Shown piece after piece: positions 1-9,243 of a DNA stretch of 64,000 nt; within the stretch, counting starts at the first letter, position 1, and every line of letters begins with the position of its first letter. The DNA is from Streptomyces sp. NBC_00335 (GTDB lineage: Bacteria > Actinomycetota > Actinomycetes > Streptomycetales > Streptomycetaceae): assembly GCF_036127095.1 (NCBI RefSeq), contig NZ_CP108006.1:8299501-8363500 (forward strand), written 5' to 3'. The notes under the pieces are model-generated. The model saw nothing but the letters and a program-made list of their open reading frames with translations, was not told where the DNA came from and made no database searches. Made by a program: the position numbers and the translations under genes.

Positions 1-1175
1 CCGGCCGGTGGATGTACCTTCCCGACGGCAAGACGGCCTCGGCCGTCGTCGTCGCTGGCCATCCGCCCGCCCGGCGGCAGATCGAACGCAGCCGCGCCTG
101 GCTGGCCTCCGGCCGGGTCCCCGGCACCTCGACCGAGCGGCGCGCGGCGGCCGAACGGGCCCTGCTGGCCATGCGCGCCCTGCTGCGCCCCAACGGCGCC
201 GTGGCGGCGGGCTGGAGCGACGGCTGGAAGTACTCCTGGCCGCGCGACTCCAGCTTCGTCTCGGCGGCCTTCGCGCACACCGGCCACGACGCCGAGGCCT
301 ACCGGATCCTCGGCTACAGCGCCGCGACCCAGCGCGCGGACGGCACCTGGGAAGCGCGTACGAAACTCGACGGATCCGGGCCGCCCGACGCCAGGAGCGC
401 GCAGCTCGATGCCAACGGCTGGGTCCCCTGGGCCACCTGGCAGTGGTACCAGGAGGCGCCCCCGGCCACCCGCCGGGCCCGGCTGGCCACCCTCTACCCG
501 ATGATCCGCAAGGCGGCCGACCACGCGGCGGCCTCCCTGCGGGCGGACGGACTGCCGCCGGCGTCCCCCGACTACTGGGAGCTGACGACGGCCACCGCGA
601 ACATCGGCACGGCCGCCCCGCTGCTCGCCGGGCTCAACGCCGCCGCCGACCTCGCCCGCGAGGCGAACCGGCCCCAGGACGCCGACCGCTGGACCCGCGC
701 CGCCCGGCGGCTGTCGGCAGGCATCTCCACGCGCTTCCTGCCCCTGGGGTACCAGCGCACCGTGGACGGACGCCACGGGCGGGACAGCGCGGTGGCCTTC
801 ATGGCGCCCCCCTTCAACGAAGCCCCCTCCGGCCTGGCCGGCGCGCTGGACACCACCTACCGGGAACTGCTCCTGCCCAACGGCGGGCTGACCCCCGGGA
901 ACGATCCCGGGGCCCGCTGGGGCGCGTACGCCTGGACACCCAGTACGGCCTTCTTCGCGCTCGCCTGGGCCGGTACGGGGCGGCCCGAGAAGGCCGGACG
1001 GGTCCTGGACTGGGTCCTTTCCAAGCGCAACGCGCTCGGTGAACTGTCGGAGAAGGTGGACGGGAAGGGCCGGCCCTCCTCGGTCGCCCCCCTCGCCTGG
1101 ACGGGCTCCATCGCCGTCCTGGCCCTCGTGGCGCTGGAAGGCACAGGGCTCCCGACCCCGCCCCTGGGCCCCTAG
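1..1175 (+). CDS. GH15-like glycoside hydrolase, 5' end outside the window
   Basis: C-terminal part of a glucoamylase-type (alpha/alpha)6-barrel protein. The frame is open to the left edge, so the first ATG at 12 is probably internal. Family signs are the segment WKYSWPRDSSF near residue 73, which looks like the substrate-pocket WPRD region of GH15 enzymes, followed by NGWVPWATWQWY and later WGAYAWTPSTAFFALAW. Expected role is hydrolysis of an alpha-glucan or related sugar chain. No signal peptide can be judged because the start is missing. The stop at 1173 is 15 bases from the end of the convergent lipoprotein gene. GH15-like fold fairly sure; substrate unknown. Confidence 0.7.
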   Translation, partial: GRWMYLPDGKTASAVVVAGHPPARRQIERSRAWLASGRVPGTSTERRAAAERALLAMRALLRPNGAVAAGWSDGWKYSWPRDSSFVSAAFAHTGHDAEAYRILGYSAATQRADGTWEARTKLDGSGPPDARSAQLDANGWVPWATWQWYQEAPPATRRARLATLYPMIRKAADHAAASLRADGLPPASPDYWELTTATANIGTAAPLLAGLNAAADLAREANRPQDADRWTRAARRLSAGISTRFLPLGYQRTVDGRHGRDSAVAFMAPPFNEAPSGLAGALDTTYRELLLPNGGLTPGNDPGARWGAYAWTPSTAFFALAWAGTGRPEKAGRVLDWVLSKRNALGELSEKVDGKGRPSSVAPLAWTGSIAVLALVALEGTGLPTPPLGP

Positions 1176-1190
1176 TGCTGTGACCGGGGG

Positions 1191-1712
1191 TCAGACGGTC
1201 TGCGTGCCCTCGCCCGCCGGCGGTGCGGCGCGGAGCCGCTCCAGCGTGGCCAGGAGATCTCGGTAGGCGAGCCGTTCCGCCGCCAGCGCCCGTACGAGGG
1301 GGAGGTGCTGCGGTTCACGCCGCGAGCGGGCCGAGACCGCGGCGGCGCGGCGGACCTCCCTCGTACGGGCCACCTCGTTCCTGGCGTCCACGTACGCGGC
1401 GTCGAGCAGGCGGTGGTCGAGGACCTGGGCGAAGGCCCGGTCGGCCAGGACGTCGATCCGGTCGAGGTCCTCGGCGCAGCGCTCGGGGGCAGCTGCGGCA
1501 CAGCCTTCGTCCAGGGCCCGGGACATCGATCCCAGAGTCGCCCCGAGCTCCGGGTACCCCCAGGCCGGCGCCGTGTCGTTCCCGCATCCGGTGGCGAGGA
1601 ACAGCAGCACGGCGACGGAGGCCACGGCGCGGACCGGGCCCGGCCCCCTACGCCCGGGCGCGCGGGGAGGAGGGGCCGGGGGATCCATCCGTACGGGGGA
1701 GCACGCGGTCAT
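1191..1712 (-). CDS. putative lipoprotein, helical, function unknown
   Basis: Small exported protein of about 173 residues. The N-terminus has a proline/arginine-rich stretch, a hydrophobic segment and the lipobox LATGC, so it is probably cleaved before the Cys, lipidated and anchored on the outer face of the membrane. The rest is helical with many Arg, Ala and Glu residues and no motif I recognise. Start is uncertain: ATG at 1712 is used here, GTG at 1727 and ATG at 1688 are in frame, and the last would still keep the signal peptide. It is transcribed towards the GH15-like gene. Confidence 0.6.
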   Translation of the reverse strand: MTACSPVRMDPPAPPPRAPGRRGPGPVRAVASVAVLLFLATGCGNDTAPAWGYPELGATLGSMSRALDEGCAAAAPERCAEDLDRIDVLADRAFAQVLDHRLLDAAYVDARNEVARTREVRRAAAVSARSRREPQHLPLVRALAAERLAYRDLLATLERLRAAPPAGEGTQTV

Positions 1713-1809
1713 GGGAGCCCCGATCACCGGTCGAGTGGGGTGGGACGGTGCCGGGTCCCGGCCTCGGCCGGGACCCGGCGCGGTCCGCCGCCATCGTCGC
1801 CCGCACCGC

Positions 1810-3942
1810 TCAGTGCTGCCACCGGGGACCCTCGGGGCGGTCGGCCGCCTCCTCCGGCGGCGGGACGGCCAGGTACCAGGGGGCGTAGGGCGGCCGGTTG
1901 CCGCGCGGCTTGGGGGCGCTCGGGGGAGGGGTCGTCAGGTGCAGACGGGCGTCCAGGCCGAGAACGGCGCCGATGGCCGAGCCGTCCAGCGGGGCCAGGG
2001 CCGCCGGGGCGCCCGTGTAGTACATCTGGGATTCGAGCCAGGCCGGTCCGCGGTCCAGGTCAGTGGAGGCGACCGTGCCCGAACCGGCGCGGCCCACGAG
2101 CAGGTCCCCCGCTACACCGACGGAGCCGTAGCCGCCGTGGCCGCCCACGGTGGTGACCCGGGAGAACGTCGGTCCGGTCGGGCGGGAGCCGGCCAGCGTC
2201 TTTTCGACGTTGCCCGAGCCGGGGCGTCGGAAGTACAGGGCGACTCCGTCACCCTCGGGAACCGCCGAGAGCGGTCCGGCGGTCCACGGCAGTCCGGTCC
2301 GTACGGGGGCGCCGAACGGGGCGTCCGGTGCGCGCTGGACCCAGGCCATCACGCTCTTGGTCGTGGGCACGTACACGTGGCGCCGGCCGGCCGTGTCCGT
2401 GGCGGTGACCGGGTCGCCCCAGAGCGGTTCCTTCGGGCGGCCGGAGCCGCCCAGGGATGCCCAGCCTCCGAAGGCGCCGCCGGCGGCCGACTGGGCGCAG
2501 GCGCGCAGGGTGCGCCGGGTATCGCGGACGTAGACGGTCATCCGGCCGGCACGGTCCAGGGCCACGGCCGGCGCGCTGATCGCCGAGCCGTCGGAGAGGT
2601 GGTCCGTGTCCGGGGTGCCCAGCGACCGCCACGGGGCGAACTCGCCGTCGGGCGCCGCCTGGACGGAGTAGACGACTTCGCGCTTGTAGTCCTGGGACTT
2701 GGTGCCCAGCGTGGTCCGGGTACCGAAGACCCCTACCCTGCCGTCCGGGAGCCGGACCGCCGTGGCGCCCGTGTCGATCCCGGTCCCGGCGAGGAAGCGG
2801 GGCCCCTGCCAAGGCGCCTTGAAGCCGCTGCGCGACCAGTAGGCCATCCGGCCGTCCAGCACGGTGAAGGCCCACAGCTTGCCGGGTGTGCCCTCGGTCA
2901 TCCAGGAGCTGTTGGCGCCCCGGCTGTACCGGATGCTCCGGTTCCAGCCGGGCGTGTCGCCTTCGGGCCGGGTGGCCAGCTTGCGGTCGCCACAGCCGGC
3001 GGGGCTGCCGCACCAGTTTTTGAAGTCCATCCAGGCAAACGTCTTGAGGTAGACGAGCTTCTCCGCGGCGGTCTGCGGGTCGAGGGCCGGTGGCATGCCG
3101 GTGTTGGCGTAGCTCACGTAGTTCTGGATCGAGAAGTGCGGCCGATCCGTGGACTTCGCGTAGCGCTCGGCCGCGGCCTGCGCGAAGCGGGCGCCGTATA
3201 TGTGGTCCTGGTGGTCGGCCTTGCCGGGGCCGGGCGTCGGGTCCTGCGTCCGAATGGTGGTGGGCCGGTACCGCGCGAAGACCGCCGCGATGGCCTCCAC
3301 GACCTGGTCCTTGCTGTACGAGACCCCGGACTGCTTGACCGGCGTTTCCGAGCTCAGCTGGACGCCCAGCGAGGGGATCTTGTCGCTCCACAGCCTGCGC
3401 AGGCTGACCGGCACTTCCTCGCTGACCTTGCCGGCTTCCCGCAGCTGCATCCACACCAGGTTGACTTCGGGCCGCGCGACGAGGACGTCCACTTCGGCGC
3501 TCCCGCCGCCGACGGTGGGTATGGAGCGGCGCTGCCAGGCGCTGGCGCGGTTGCCCGTGGCCATCTGCGCGTAGGCGGCCCGTATGCCGTTCTGCCGGGC
3601 CTCCGCGTAGGCGGCGTGGTCGGGGGGGCGCACGGGGTCCTGCAGGGCACCCTTGTGGGCCTCGTTGTGGCCGTCGGACTCGCCGGCGGTGAGATAGACG
3701 GTGGTGACCTTGATGCCCGTCGATATGGCGCGGCTCACATCGGGGTTCATGAAGTAGAGGTCGTCGTCGGGATGCGCGACCACCTGGAGCACCGTGCCCT
3801 CGGTCACACTCGGGCGGTGCGCCGCGGGGGCCGCGGGCTCCGATATGGTCCCGTCGCCGTAGGCCCAGGTCGTCACCCCGACGGAGATGACGGTGAGCGT
3901 GGTGAGCACCGCCACGAGGCGGGTGCGGCGGGCCAGGGGCAT
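1810..3942 (-). CDS. secreted PIG-L family deacetylase with C-terminal propeller-like region
   Basis: A 710-residue exported protein. After a signal-anchor segment (residues about 8-27) comes a PIG-L/LmbE domain with the zinc motif AHPDDD at residues 56-61 and DHQDH around 243-247, which supplies the third ligand. This family removes N-acetyl groups from GlcNAc-type sugars. From about residue 330 on there are repeated aromatic and Gly-rich blades resembling the beta-propeller lectin region found in other Streptomyces PIG-L proteins, which may bind carbohydrate. Longer in-frame starts up to 4098 exist, but they add an Arg/Pro-rich leader in front of the signal segment, so 3942 is preferred. 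It is separated from the next gene by a long divergent intergenic region. Confidence 0.8.
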   Translation of the reverse strand: MPLARRTRLVAVLTTLTVISVGVTTWAYGDGTISEPAAPAAHRPSVTEGTVLQVVAHPDDDLYFMNPDVSRAISTGIKVTTVYLTAGESDGHNEAHKGALQDPVRPPDHAAYAEARQNGIRAAYAQMATGNRASAWQRRSIPTVGGGSAEVDVLVARPEVNLVWMQLREAGKVSEEVPVSLRRLWSDKIPSLGVQLSSETPVKQSGVSYSKDQVVEAIAAVFARYRPTTIRTQDPTPGPGKADHQDHIYGARFAQAAAERYAKSTDRPHFSIQNYVSYANTGMPPALDPQTAAEKLVYLKTFAWMDFKNWCGSPAGCGDRKLATRPEGDTPGWNRSIRYSRGANSSWMTEGTPGKLWAFTVLDGRMAYWSRSGFKAPWQGPRFLAGTGIDTGATAVRLPDGRVGVFGTRTTLGTKSQDYKREVVYSVQAAPDGEFAPWRSLGTPDTDHLSDGSAISAPAVALDRAGRMTVYVRDTRRTLRACAQSAAGGAFGGWASLGGSGRPKEPLWGDPVTATDTAGRRHVYVPTTKSVMAWVQRAPDAPFGAPVRTGLPWTAGPLSAVPEGDGVALYFRRPGSGNVEKTLAGSRPTGPTFSRVTTVGGHGGYGSVGVAGDLLVGRAGSGTVASTDLDRGPAWLESQMYYTGAPAALAPLDGSAIGAVLGLDARLHLTTPPPSAPKPRGNRPPYAPWYLAVPPPEEAADRPEGPRWQH

Positions 3943-4574
3943 CTGTGAAGCCTCGGGAATCGGTCGGGAGGGTGCGGAGTTGGGCTGCGGGGCGGGTCGG
4001 TGCCCCTTTGGTCCCACCGCTTTCCGGAGACGACCGGGCCCGATTATGCCTTCAGCGCGCGCGCCTGACACACCGTCATGTCCTATATTCCTCGACATGT
4101 GGCGACTTTCCCCCTACGGGCCAACTTGGGTAACTATGTCCATATTTCTCGGGAGTGAACTACCGCCCCGTACCCCGACGAACCGTGCCGCCCCCGCCGA
4201 GGTCGCAGGCCCGGCACATCCGGCTGTTCGCAGGGCTCGTCCCCTGGTGGCACAGGGGCGGTCTCGCCCCCGGCGCCTGACGCGGAGTCGACGGCCCGGT
4301 CGCGAGGCCTCCCTGGTGGTCGCGCGAGGAGGGGGGCCTTCCGTGTGATCGGATCCACACGACGGGCGTCCCCGCCCGAGGCCCTCGGACGGGCAGTCCG
4401 CCGCCGGCGCCTCCCTGAAATTTCTCGCGCGGTGCGCACCCGTCGCACCATGATCAACATACCGGGGCCAGGGGGGCTTGCGGCAAGACCCGGGGCGTGG
4501 CGGAGAATCACCGACCGAAGCCGGGGTCTCAGGGCCTTTGGTCCCTACCGATGTACCGAAACGGGAGTCGCCGA
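3943..4574. other. 632-bp divergent intergenic region
   Basis: No convincing gene. It separates the PIG-L gene (minus strand) from the glycosyltransferase (plus strand) and must hold both promoters. It contains the inverted repeat at 4077-4099 and a second one at 4342-4361, with arms CGTGTG and CACACG around an 8-base spacer. On the minus strand TATAGG at about 4088-4083 could be a -10 element. ORFs here have Streptomyces-like composition but no family features. Confidence 0.5.
4077..4099. promoter_or_regulatory. inverted repeat upstream of PIG-L gene
   Basis: Perfect 6-bp arms CATGTC and GACATG separated by 11 AT-richer bases, which include a TATAGG-like minus-strand -10. The arms would bracket the promoter, so a regulator site is possible. 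About 135 bases upstream of the chosen PIG-L start. Confidence 0.35.
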
Positions 4575-5798
4575 ATGCGTGTGGTGTTGTCGACGTACGG
4601 GTCGCGCGGGGCCGTGGAGCCGATGGCGGGACTGGCGGTCCGGCTGCGGGAGTTCGGCGCGCAGGTGCGGCTGTGCGCGCCGCCCGACGAGGAGTTCGCC
4701 GTACGGCTGGCAGGGCTCGGTGTGGAGGTGGTGCCGACCGGCGGCCCGGTGCGCCCGCTGGTGACCTCGGTGACGCCGGGATCGGCCGAGGGGCTGGCGC
4801 AGCGGGCGGCGGATCTGATGGCCGCACAGTTCGACATCGTCGCCGCGGCGGCCGAGGGGGCGGACGTGCTGGTGGCGACCGGCCCACTGCCGGTCACCGC
4901 GGGCGCGCGATCGGTGGCCGAGAAGCTGGGGCTGCGGTACGTACACGCGAGCCACCAGCCGGTCAGCCTGCCGTCTCCCCACCGGCGGCCGCCCGCGCGG
5001 CGGGGGCAGCCGCTGCCGTCGGACGCCACCGACAACCAGGCGCTCTGGGACCTGGATGCCCGCATCGCGCACACCATGTTCGGCGAGGCGCTCGACACCC
5101 TGCGGGCGGCGGCCGGCCTGGCACCGGTGGACTCCGTCCGTGACTACGCCTTCACCGACCACCCGTGGCTGGCCACGGACCCGTTCCTCTCCCCGTGGCA
5201 GCCGACGGGACTCGGCGTGGTGCAGACCGGAGCGTGGTGCGCACCGGACGAACGCCCGCTCCCCGCCGAACTGGTGGACTTCGTGGACGACGGCCCCCCG
5301 CCCGTCTACGTGGGCTTCGGCAGCATGCCCCTGGGCGCCGTCGGAGAGGTCGCACGGGCGGCCGTCGAAGAGATCCGGGCGCGGGGCCACCGCACGGTCG
5401 TCTCCCGGGGCTGGGCCGGACTGACCCCGGCCGACACATGGGACGACTGTCTCCTCGTCGACGAGGTCAACCATCAGGCGCTCTTCCGCCGGGTGACCGC
5501 CGTCGTGCACCACGGCAGCGCGGGCACCACGACGACCGCCACCCTGGCGGGCGTGCCCCAGGTGGTGCTGGCGCAGGGTGCGGACCAGCCCTACTGGGCG
5601 GGCCGGGTCACCGACCTGGGCATCGGCGCGGCCCACGAGGGCCCGGCCCCCGCCGCCGGATCCCTGTCGGCCGCGCTGCACACGGCCCTGGCTCCCGAGA
5701 CCCGCGCCCGGGCGGCCTCCGCGGCCGCCGCGGTCCGCACCGACGGGACGACGGTGGCCGCACGCCTGCTGCTCGAAGGGGTCGCCCCGACCGCTTGA
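4575..5798 (+). CDS. GT1-family glycosyltransferase (MGT/UGT type)
   Basis: Two-domain GT-B enzyme of 407 residues that would transfer a nucleotide-activated sugar to a small hydrophobic acceptor in the cytoplasm. The N-terminal Rossmann-like half begins MRVVLSTYGSRGAVEPM, typical of antibiotic and sterol glycosyltransferases. The C-terminal half has the nucleotide-sugar signature VVHHGSAGTTTTATLAGVPQ and then QGADQPYWAGRV. Start ATG 4575 is supported by GGGAG 8 bases upstream and by the family N-terminus; ATG 4551 is an alternative. No biosynthetic genes adjoin it, so the acceptor cannot be guessed. A macrolide-inactivating or lipid-modifying role is possible. Confidence 0.87.
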   Translation: MRVVLSTYGSRGAVEPMAGLAVRLREFGAQVRLCAPPDEEFAVRLAGLGVEVVPTGGPVRPLVTSVTPGSAEGLAQRAADLMAAQFDIVAAAAEGADVLVATGPLPVTAGARSVAEKLGLRYVHASHQPVSLPSPHRRPPARRGQPLPSDATDNQALWDLDARIAHTMFGEALDTLRAAAGLAPVDSVRDYAFTDHPWLATDPFLSPWQPTGLGVVQTGAWCAPDERPLPAELVDFVDDGPPPVYVGFGSMPLGAVGEVARAAVEEIRARGHRTVVSRGWAGLTPADTWDDCLLVDEVNHQALFRRVTAVVHHGSAGTTTTATLAGVPQVVLAQGADQPYWAGRVTDLGIGAAHEGPAPAAGSLSAALHTALAPETRARAASAAAAVRTDGTTVAARLLLEGVAPTA

Positions 5799-6103
5799 CC
5801 TCAAGTCCGATCGAGGTCCCGCCGTTGCTCCGGCGCGATCACCGGCGCACTGCCCGCCGCCGGCCGGGGCCCCGGGCGGGGGCCCCGGGCCGGGCCCGCC
5901 CTCATCCGGTCGGCCCAGTCGGACGGCGGGCCGAATCCGCAGGCCGGGGCCGTACGTTCCGCATCCCGTCGGGCACGCCGTCTATCCCGGCCCGCTGCGC
6001 GGATGGGAACCTGGGCCTGCCGCTCAGCCGAGCGCGGGCGCCCGCTCACCCCCGATCTCGTGGGCGCCCTTGCACCCACCCCGCCATCAAGGGAGTTCAC
6101 CGC
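5799..6103. other. 305-bp intergenic region
   Basis: Non-coding gap between two plus-strand genes. It holds the strong GC hairpin at 5860-5893 and, at the right end, the ribosome binding site AAGGGAG (6089-6095) of the next gene. No other feature recognised. Confidence 0.5.
5860..5893 (+). terminator. GC-rich hairpin after glycosyltransferase
   Basis: CCGGCC-GGGGCCCC pairs with GGGGCCCC-GGGCCGG (one extra G) around a short loop, about 60 bases after the stop. There is no T-run, as is usual in Streptomyces, so termination is inferred from stem strength and position. Confidence 0.5.
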
Positions 6104-7717
6104 ATGCAGACCCGTTTAGCCGATGACGCGCGCAAGCGAGTGGTGTGGGGGATAGCCCTCGTCCTGATCGCGGTCACGGCGCTCCTCGGGGTCAGGCCGG
6201 GGGCCGCCACGGCGACCGCCCTGCCCGCCCCGCCCGTACCCGCCCTCACCTGGGGCCCCTGTGCCGACGGCCAGGGCGACGGCTTCGAGTGCGCGACCGC
6301 CCAGGTGCCGCTGGACTACCGCAACCCCACGGGAAGCACGATCCCGCTGGCCGTCACCCGCCGGCTCGCGGCCGACCCGGCCCACCGCACCGGCGTCCTG
6401 GTGCTGCATCCCGGCGGACCCGGCAACTCCGGCGTGAACTTCGCCCGCAACAGTTACGCCGCGCTCCCCGCCGCCCTCCGTGACGGCTTCGACGTCGTCG
6501 GGTACGACATGCGGGGCGTGGCACGCAGCGGCCAGGTGGAGTGCTGGAACGACGCGGAGTACTCGGCCGCCGTCGACGCCGCGCGCGGCGTCCCCGGACC
6601 GGGAGCCCTGCAGACCGCCCTCCGGCAGGGCCAGGAGTTCGCCGCCGCCTGCCGGGAACGCGCCGGCGGCCTCGTGCCGTTCATCGGCACCGGGTCGAAC
6701 GCCAAGGACCTCGACCTGCTGCGGCGCGCCCTCGGCGAGGAGACGCTCACCTTCTACGGCCGCTCCTTCGGCAGTTACGTCGGCACCGTGTACGCCGCCC
6801 AGTTCCCCCGGCGCGTGCGCGCCATGGTCCTGGACGGGGGCTACGATCCGCGCCGCTACGCCGACGTGCCGTACGCCTACGACGCCACGCAATTCACCGC
6901 GCTGGACGCGGCGGTCGGCCGGTTCCTCGACTGGTGCGCACAGAACGCCACCGCCTGCGGATTCGGCGCGGGCAAACCCCGCGAGGCCTTCGAACAGCTC
7001 AAGCGGGACCTCGACGCCGATCCGGTCATCACGCCGAGCGGACGCCCGGCCACCGGCTACACCCTCGCCTACCGCCTGATGTTCAACATCAACTCGGGCA
7101 AGGAGATCTGGCCCTACCTGGGCGAGGCGCTGGCCGCGGCCCAGGCGCACAAGACCTCCTTCCTGCTGTCGCCCCCCTCACCCGGGTCCTTCGACTTCCT
7201 CAACGTCAACCTCGCCGTCGAGTGCGCCGACCGGGTCTACCCGACCAGCCGGCTCCTCCTGGGCGGACTCGTCAGCGCGGAGGCGGCCTCGGCGCCCCTG
7301 CTCGGACCGCCCATCGGCCTGGGACCGCCCACCTACGACCACAACCACGCGCCCGCCTGCGCGCAGTGGCAGGCGGAACGCCCGAGCCGCTACGAGGGCT
7401 CCTACCGGGCCGCCGGATCCGCCCCGATCCTGGTCCTCGGCACGACCGGGGACCCGGACACCCCGTACCGCGATTCCGTGGCCCTGGCCGGGACCCTGGA
7501 GGCCGGACGGCTGCTGACCTTCGACGCCGAGGGTCACACCGCCTACAACCGGAGCGCATGCGTCAGCGCGCTCGTCAACGACTACCTGGCCACCCTGGCC
7601 CTGCCCGCACGGGGCACGGTCTGCGCGGACGAGACGCCCCCGGAGGCGCTCGGCCGACGCGCCACCGGGCCCGTGGAAGCAGACGAGACGAACGACGTGA
7701 TCCCCACTCTGCGCTGA
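6104..7717 (+). CDS. secreted alpha/beta hydrolase, tripeptidyl aminopeptidase type
   Basis: A 537-residue exported hydrolase. Residues 10-40 form a signal peptide with an Ala-rich cleavage region. The mature part has the TAP-family entry WGPCADG..FECATAQVPLDY, an oxyanion-loop motif HPGGPGNSG, and the nucleophile elbow GRSFGSYVG (Ser in GxSxG). The C-terminal TAP-like domain contains LGTTGDPDTPY (Asp) and EGHTAYN (His), completing the triad. Such enzymes remove tripeptides from peptide N-termini or act as esterases outside the cell. Start ATG 6104 has AAGGGAG 8 bases upstream. It is convergent with the monooxygenase gene, with 39 bases between. Confidence 0.88.
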   Translation: MQTRLADDARKRVVWGIALVLIAVTALLGVRPGAATATALPAPPVPALTWGPCADGQGDGFECATAQVPLDYRNPTGSTIPLAVTRRLAADPAHRTGVLVLHPGGPGNSGVNFARNSYAALPAALRDGFDVVGYDMRGVARSGQVECWNDAEYSAAVDAARGVPGPGALQTALRQGQEFAAACRERAGGLVPFIGTGSNAKDLDLLRRALGEETLTFYGRSFGSYVGTVYAAQFPRRVRAMVLDGGYDPRRYADVPYAYDATQFTALDAAVGRFLDWCAQNATACGFGAGKPREAFEQLKRDLDADPVITPSGRPATGYTLAYRLMFNINSGKEIWPYLGEALAAAQAHKTSFLLSPPSPGSFDFLNVNLAVECADRVYPTSRLLLGGLVSAEAASAPLLGPPIGLGPPTYDHNHAPACAQWQAERPSRYEGSYRAAGSAPILVLGTTGDPDTPYRDSVALAGTLEAGRLLTFDAEGHTAYNRSACVSALVNDYLATLALPARGTVCADETPPEALGRRATGPVEADETNDVIPTLR

Positions 7718-7756
7718 CAGGGGGATCCGCCTCAGCCCCCCGCCTCGGCCCCCGCC

Positions 7757-9205
7757 TCAGCCGGCCGTCACCGGCGAGCCGGGGCGGGCCAGGCGGGCGA
7801 GGTAGCGGGCCAGTCCGGTCGCGTCCTCGCCCGCCCAGCCCACGTACCCGTCGGGCCGGACCAGGAAGAGCCCCTTGCCGTACGGCTCGTACGGTCCGAT
7901 CCGGTGGACGTGCAGGAACTCCGCGCTCACGGGGGGCAGTTCGGCATCCGTGCCGACGGCCAGCAGGGTGAACTGCGGTCCCCGGAACAGGTCGAAGAGC
8001 CTGCGCCCGTCCGGCAGCGGGCCGTCGGGGGCCCGGTCCCCGGATTCCAGAGCGCCCGCGGCCCCCTCGGAGAGGGGGCCGCCCCGGTATCCCAGGCCGA
8101 GCTGGCGGGTGGCGCCGCCGCGTTCCTCCTGGCCGCGGTGGATCCGCGTGGACAGGCCCAGTACGTGCGCGGCGACGGGCTGACGCTCCTGCTCGTAGGT
8201 GTCCAGGAGCGCGGGGTCGGCTCCGTGGCGCAGGACCTGTCCGAGCTTCCAGCCGAGGTTGTAGGCGTCCTGCACGCTGGTGTTGAGACCCTGGCCGCCG
8301 GCGGGGGAGTGCACGTGCGCCGCGTCGCCCGCGAGCAGCACCCGGCCGTCGCGGAACCGGTCGGCCATGGCGGCGCGCGGCCTGAAGTCGGAGGCCCACC
8401 GGACCTCGGTGACGTCCTGCGCGTCCAGGTGGGTCAGGGCGGCGACCGCGGCGGGGACGTCGAGATCTGTGAGGTCGTCGGTCCGCGCGACGAACTGGTG
8501 CTCGTCGGTGCCGGGCAGCGGGCACAGCGCGGCGAAACCGCCGTCCGGGCCCGGGAACAGGTGCCAGTGGTCGCGGTCCAGCGCTCCGGGGCGCAGCCGG
8601 ACGTCGGCCACGACCATCGGGGCGGGATCCACGGTCTCGCCGGTCATGCCGATGTCCAGGGCCTTGCGGACCGTGGAGCGGCCCCCGTCGGCGGCCACCA
8701 GGTAGGCGGCGCGCAGCACGCTGCCGTCCGAGAGGTACGCGCTCACCCCGTCGGCGTCCTGCTCGAAGCCGGTCAGGGCGGTGTCGAAGCGGACCCGGCC
8801 GCCGAGCCCGGTGAGGCGCTCGTACAGGATCTCCTGGGTGCGCCACTGGGGCAGGAGCCGGGCCCGCGGGTGCGGCTCGGTGTCCGTGGGGCCGCCGACG
8901 GCGGCGTCGCCGAGCATGTCGTGCTCGCCGACCGGCAGGCCGTCCTGCCAGATCTGCCCGAGGGGTGCGTGGGCGCTCGCCTCCCGCACCGCGTCCCCCA
9001 CGCCGAGGTCGTCGAAGACCTCCAGGGTCCTGGGCTGAAGCCCCTTGCCCCGCGAGCCGGGGAAGAGGGTGCCGGCCCGCTCGACGACCAGCGCGTGGAC
9101 GCCGCGGCGGGTGAGGTCCAGGGCCAGGGCCAGTCCCGTGGGGCCGGCGCCGACGACGAGCACGTCGGGAGCCCCGATTTCCTTAACGCTGTTAAGTTCG
9201 GTCAT
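7757..9205 (-). CDS. FAD-dependent aromatic monooxygenase (PHBH/Rox-like)
   Basis: Group A flavin monooxygenase of 482 residues. It has the FAD-binding GxGxxG (VVGAGPTGLALAL) near residue 18, the DG motif (VAADGGRSTVRK) near 181, and the GD motif (LLAGDAAHVHSPAGGQGLN) near 302, followed by a short thioredoxin-like C-terminal region. These enzymes hydroxylate aromatic or polyketide-type substrates with NAD(P)H and O2, and relatives inactivate rifamycin- or tetracycline-type antibiotics. It is divergent from a TetR gene. A 15-bp palindrome lies in codons 4-8 and an identical copy lies just upstream, so the TetR protein probably represses it. GTG 9211 is an alternative start. Substrate unknown. 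Confidence 0.85.
   Translation of the reverse strand: MTELNSVKEIGAPDVLVVGAGPTGLALALDLTRRGVHALVVERAGTLFPGSRGKGLQPRTLEVFDDLGVGDAVREASAHAPLGQIWQDGLPVGEHDMLGDAAVGGPTDTEPHPRARLLPQWRTQEILYERLTGLGGRVRFDTALTGFEQDADGVSAYLSDGSVLRAAYLVAADGGRSTVRKALDIGMTGETVDPAPMVVADVRLRPGALDRDHWHLFPGPDGGFAALCPLPGTDEHQFVARTDDLTDLDVPAAVAALTHLDAQDVTEVRWASDFRPRAAMADRFRDGRVLLAGDAAHVHSPAGGQGLNTSVQDAYNLGWKLGQVLRHGADPALLDTYEQERQPVAAHVLGLSTRIHRGQEERGGATRQLGLGYRGGPLSEGAAGALESGDRAPDGPLPDGRRLFDLFRGPQFTLLAVGTDAELPPVSAEFLHVHRIGPYEPYGKGLFLVRPDGYVGWAGEDATGLARYLARLARPGSPVTAG
9182..9196. promoter_or_regulatory. TetR-type operator copy 1, inside monooxygenase codons 4-8
   Basis: Perfect palindrome CTTAAC-GCT-GTTAAG, identical to the copy at 9221-9235 with centres 39 bp apart. 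AT-rich in a 70+ percent GC setting. It lies within the first codons of the monooxygenase, so binding would block early elongation or a promoter for the opposite gene. Confidence 0.8.
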
Positions 9206-9220
9206 GGGCACGAGAATGTG

Positions 9221-9235
9221 CTTAACGCTGTTAAG
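9221..9235. promoter_or_regulatory. TetR-type operator copy 2
   Basis: Same 15-bp palindrome CTTAAC-GCT-GTTAAG, sitting in the 38-bp gap between the divergent monooxygenase and tetR starts and ending 8 bases before the GTG at 9244. The position fits simultaneous repression of both genes. Confidence 0.82.
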
Positions 9236-9243
9236 TTGTCAAG

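Noticed and set aside
4497..4574. Longer N-terminus for the first glycosyltransferase
   Set aside because: The extra residues precede the family start MRVVLSTYGSRG and the GGGAG site fits ATG 4575 only.
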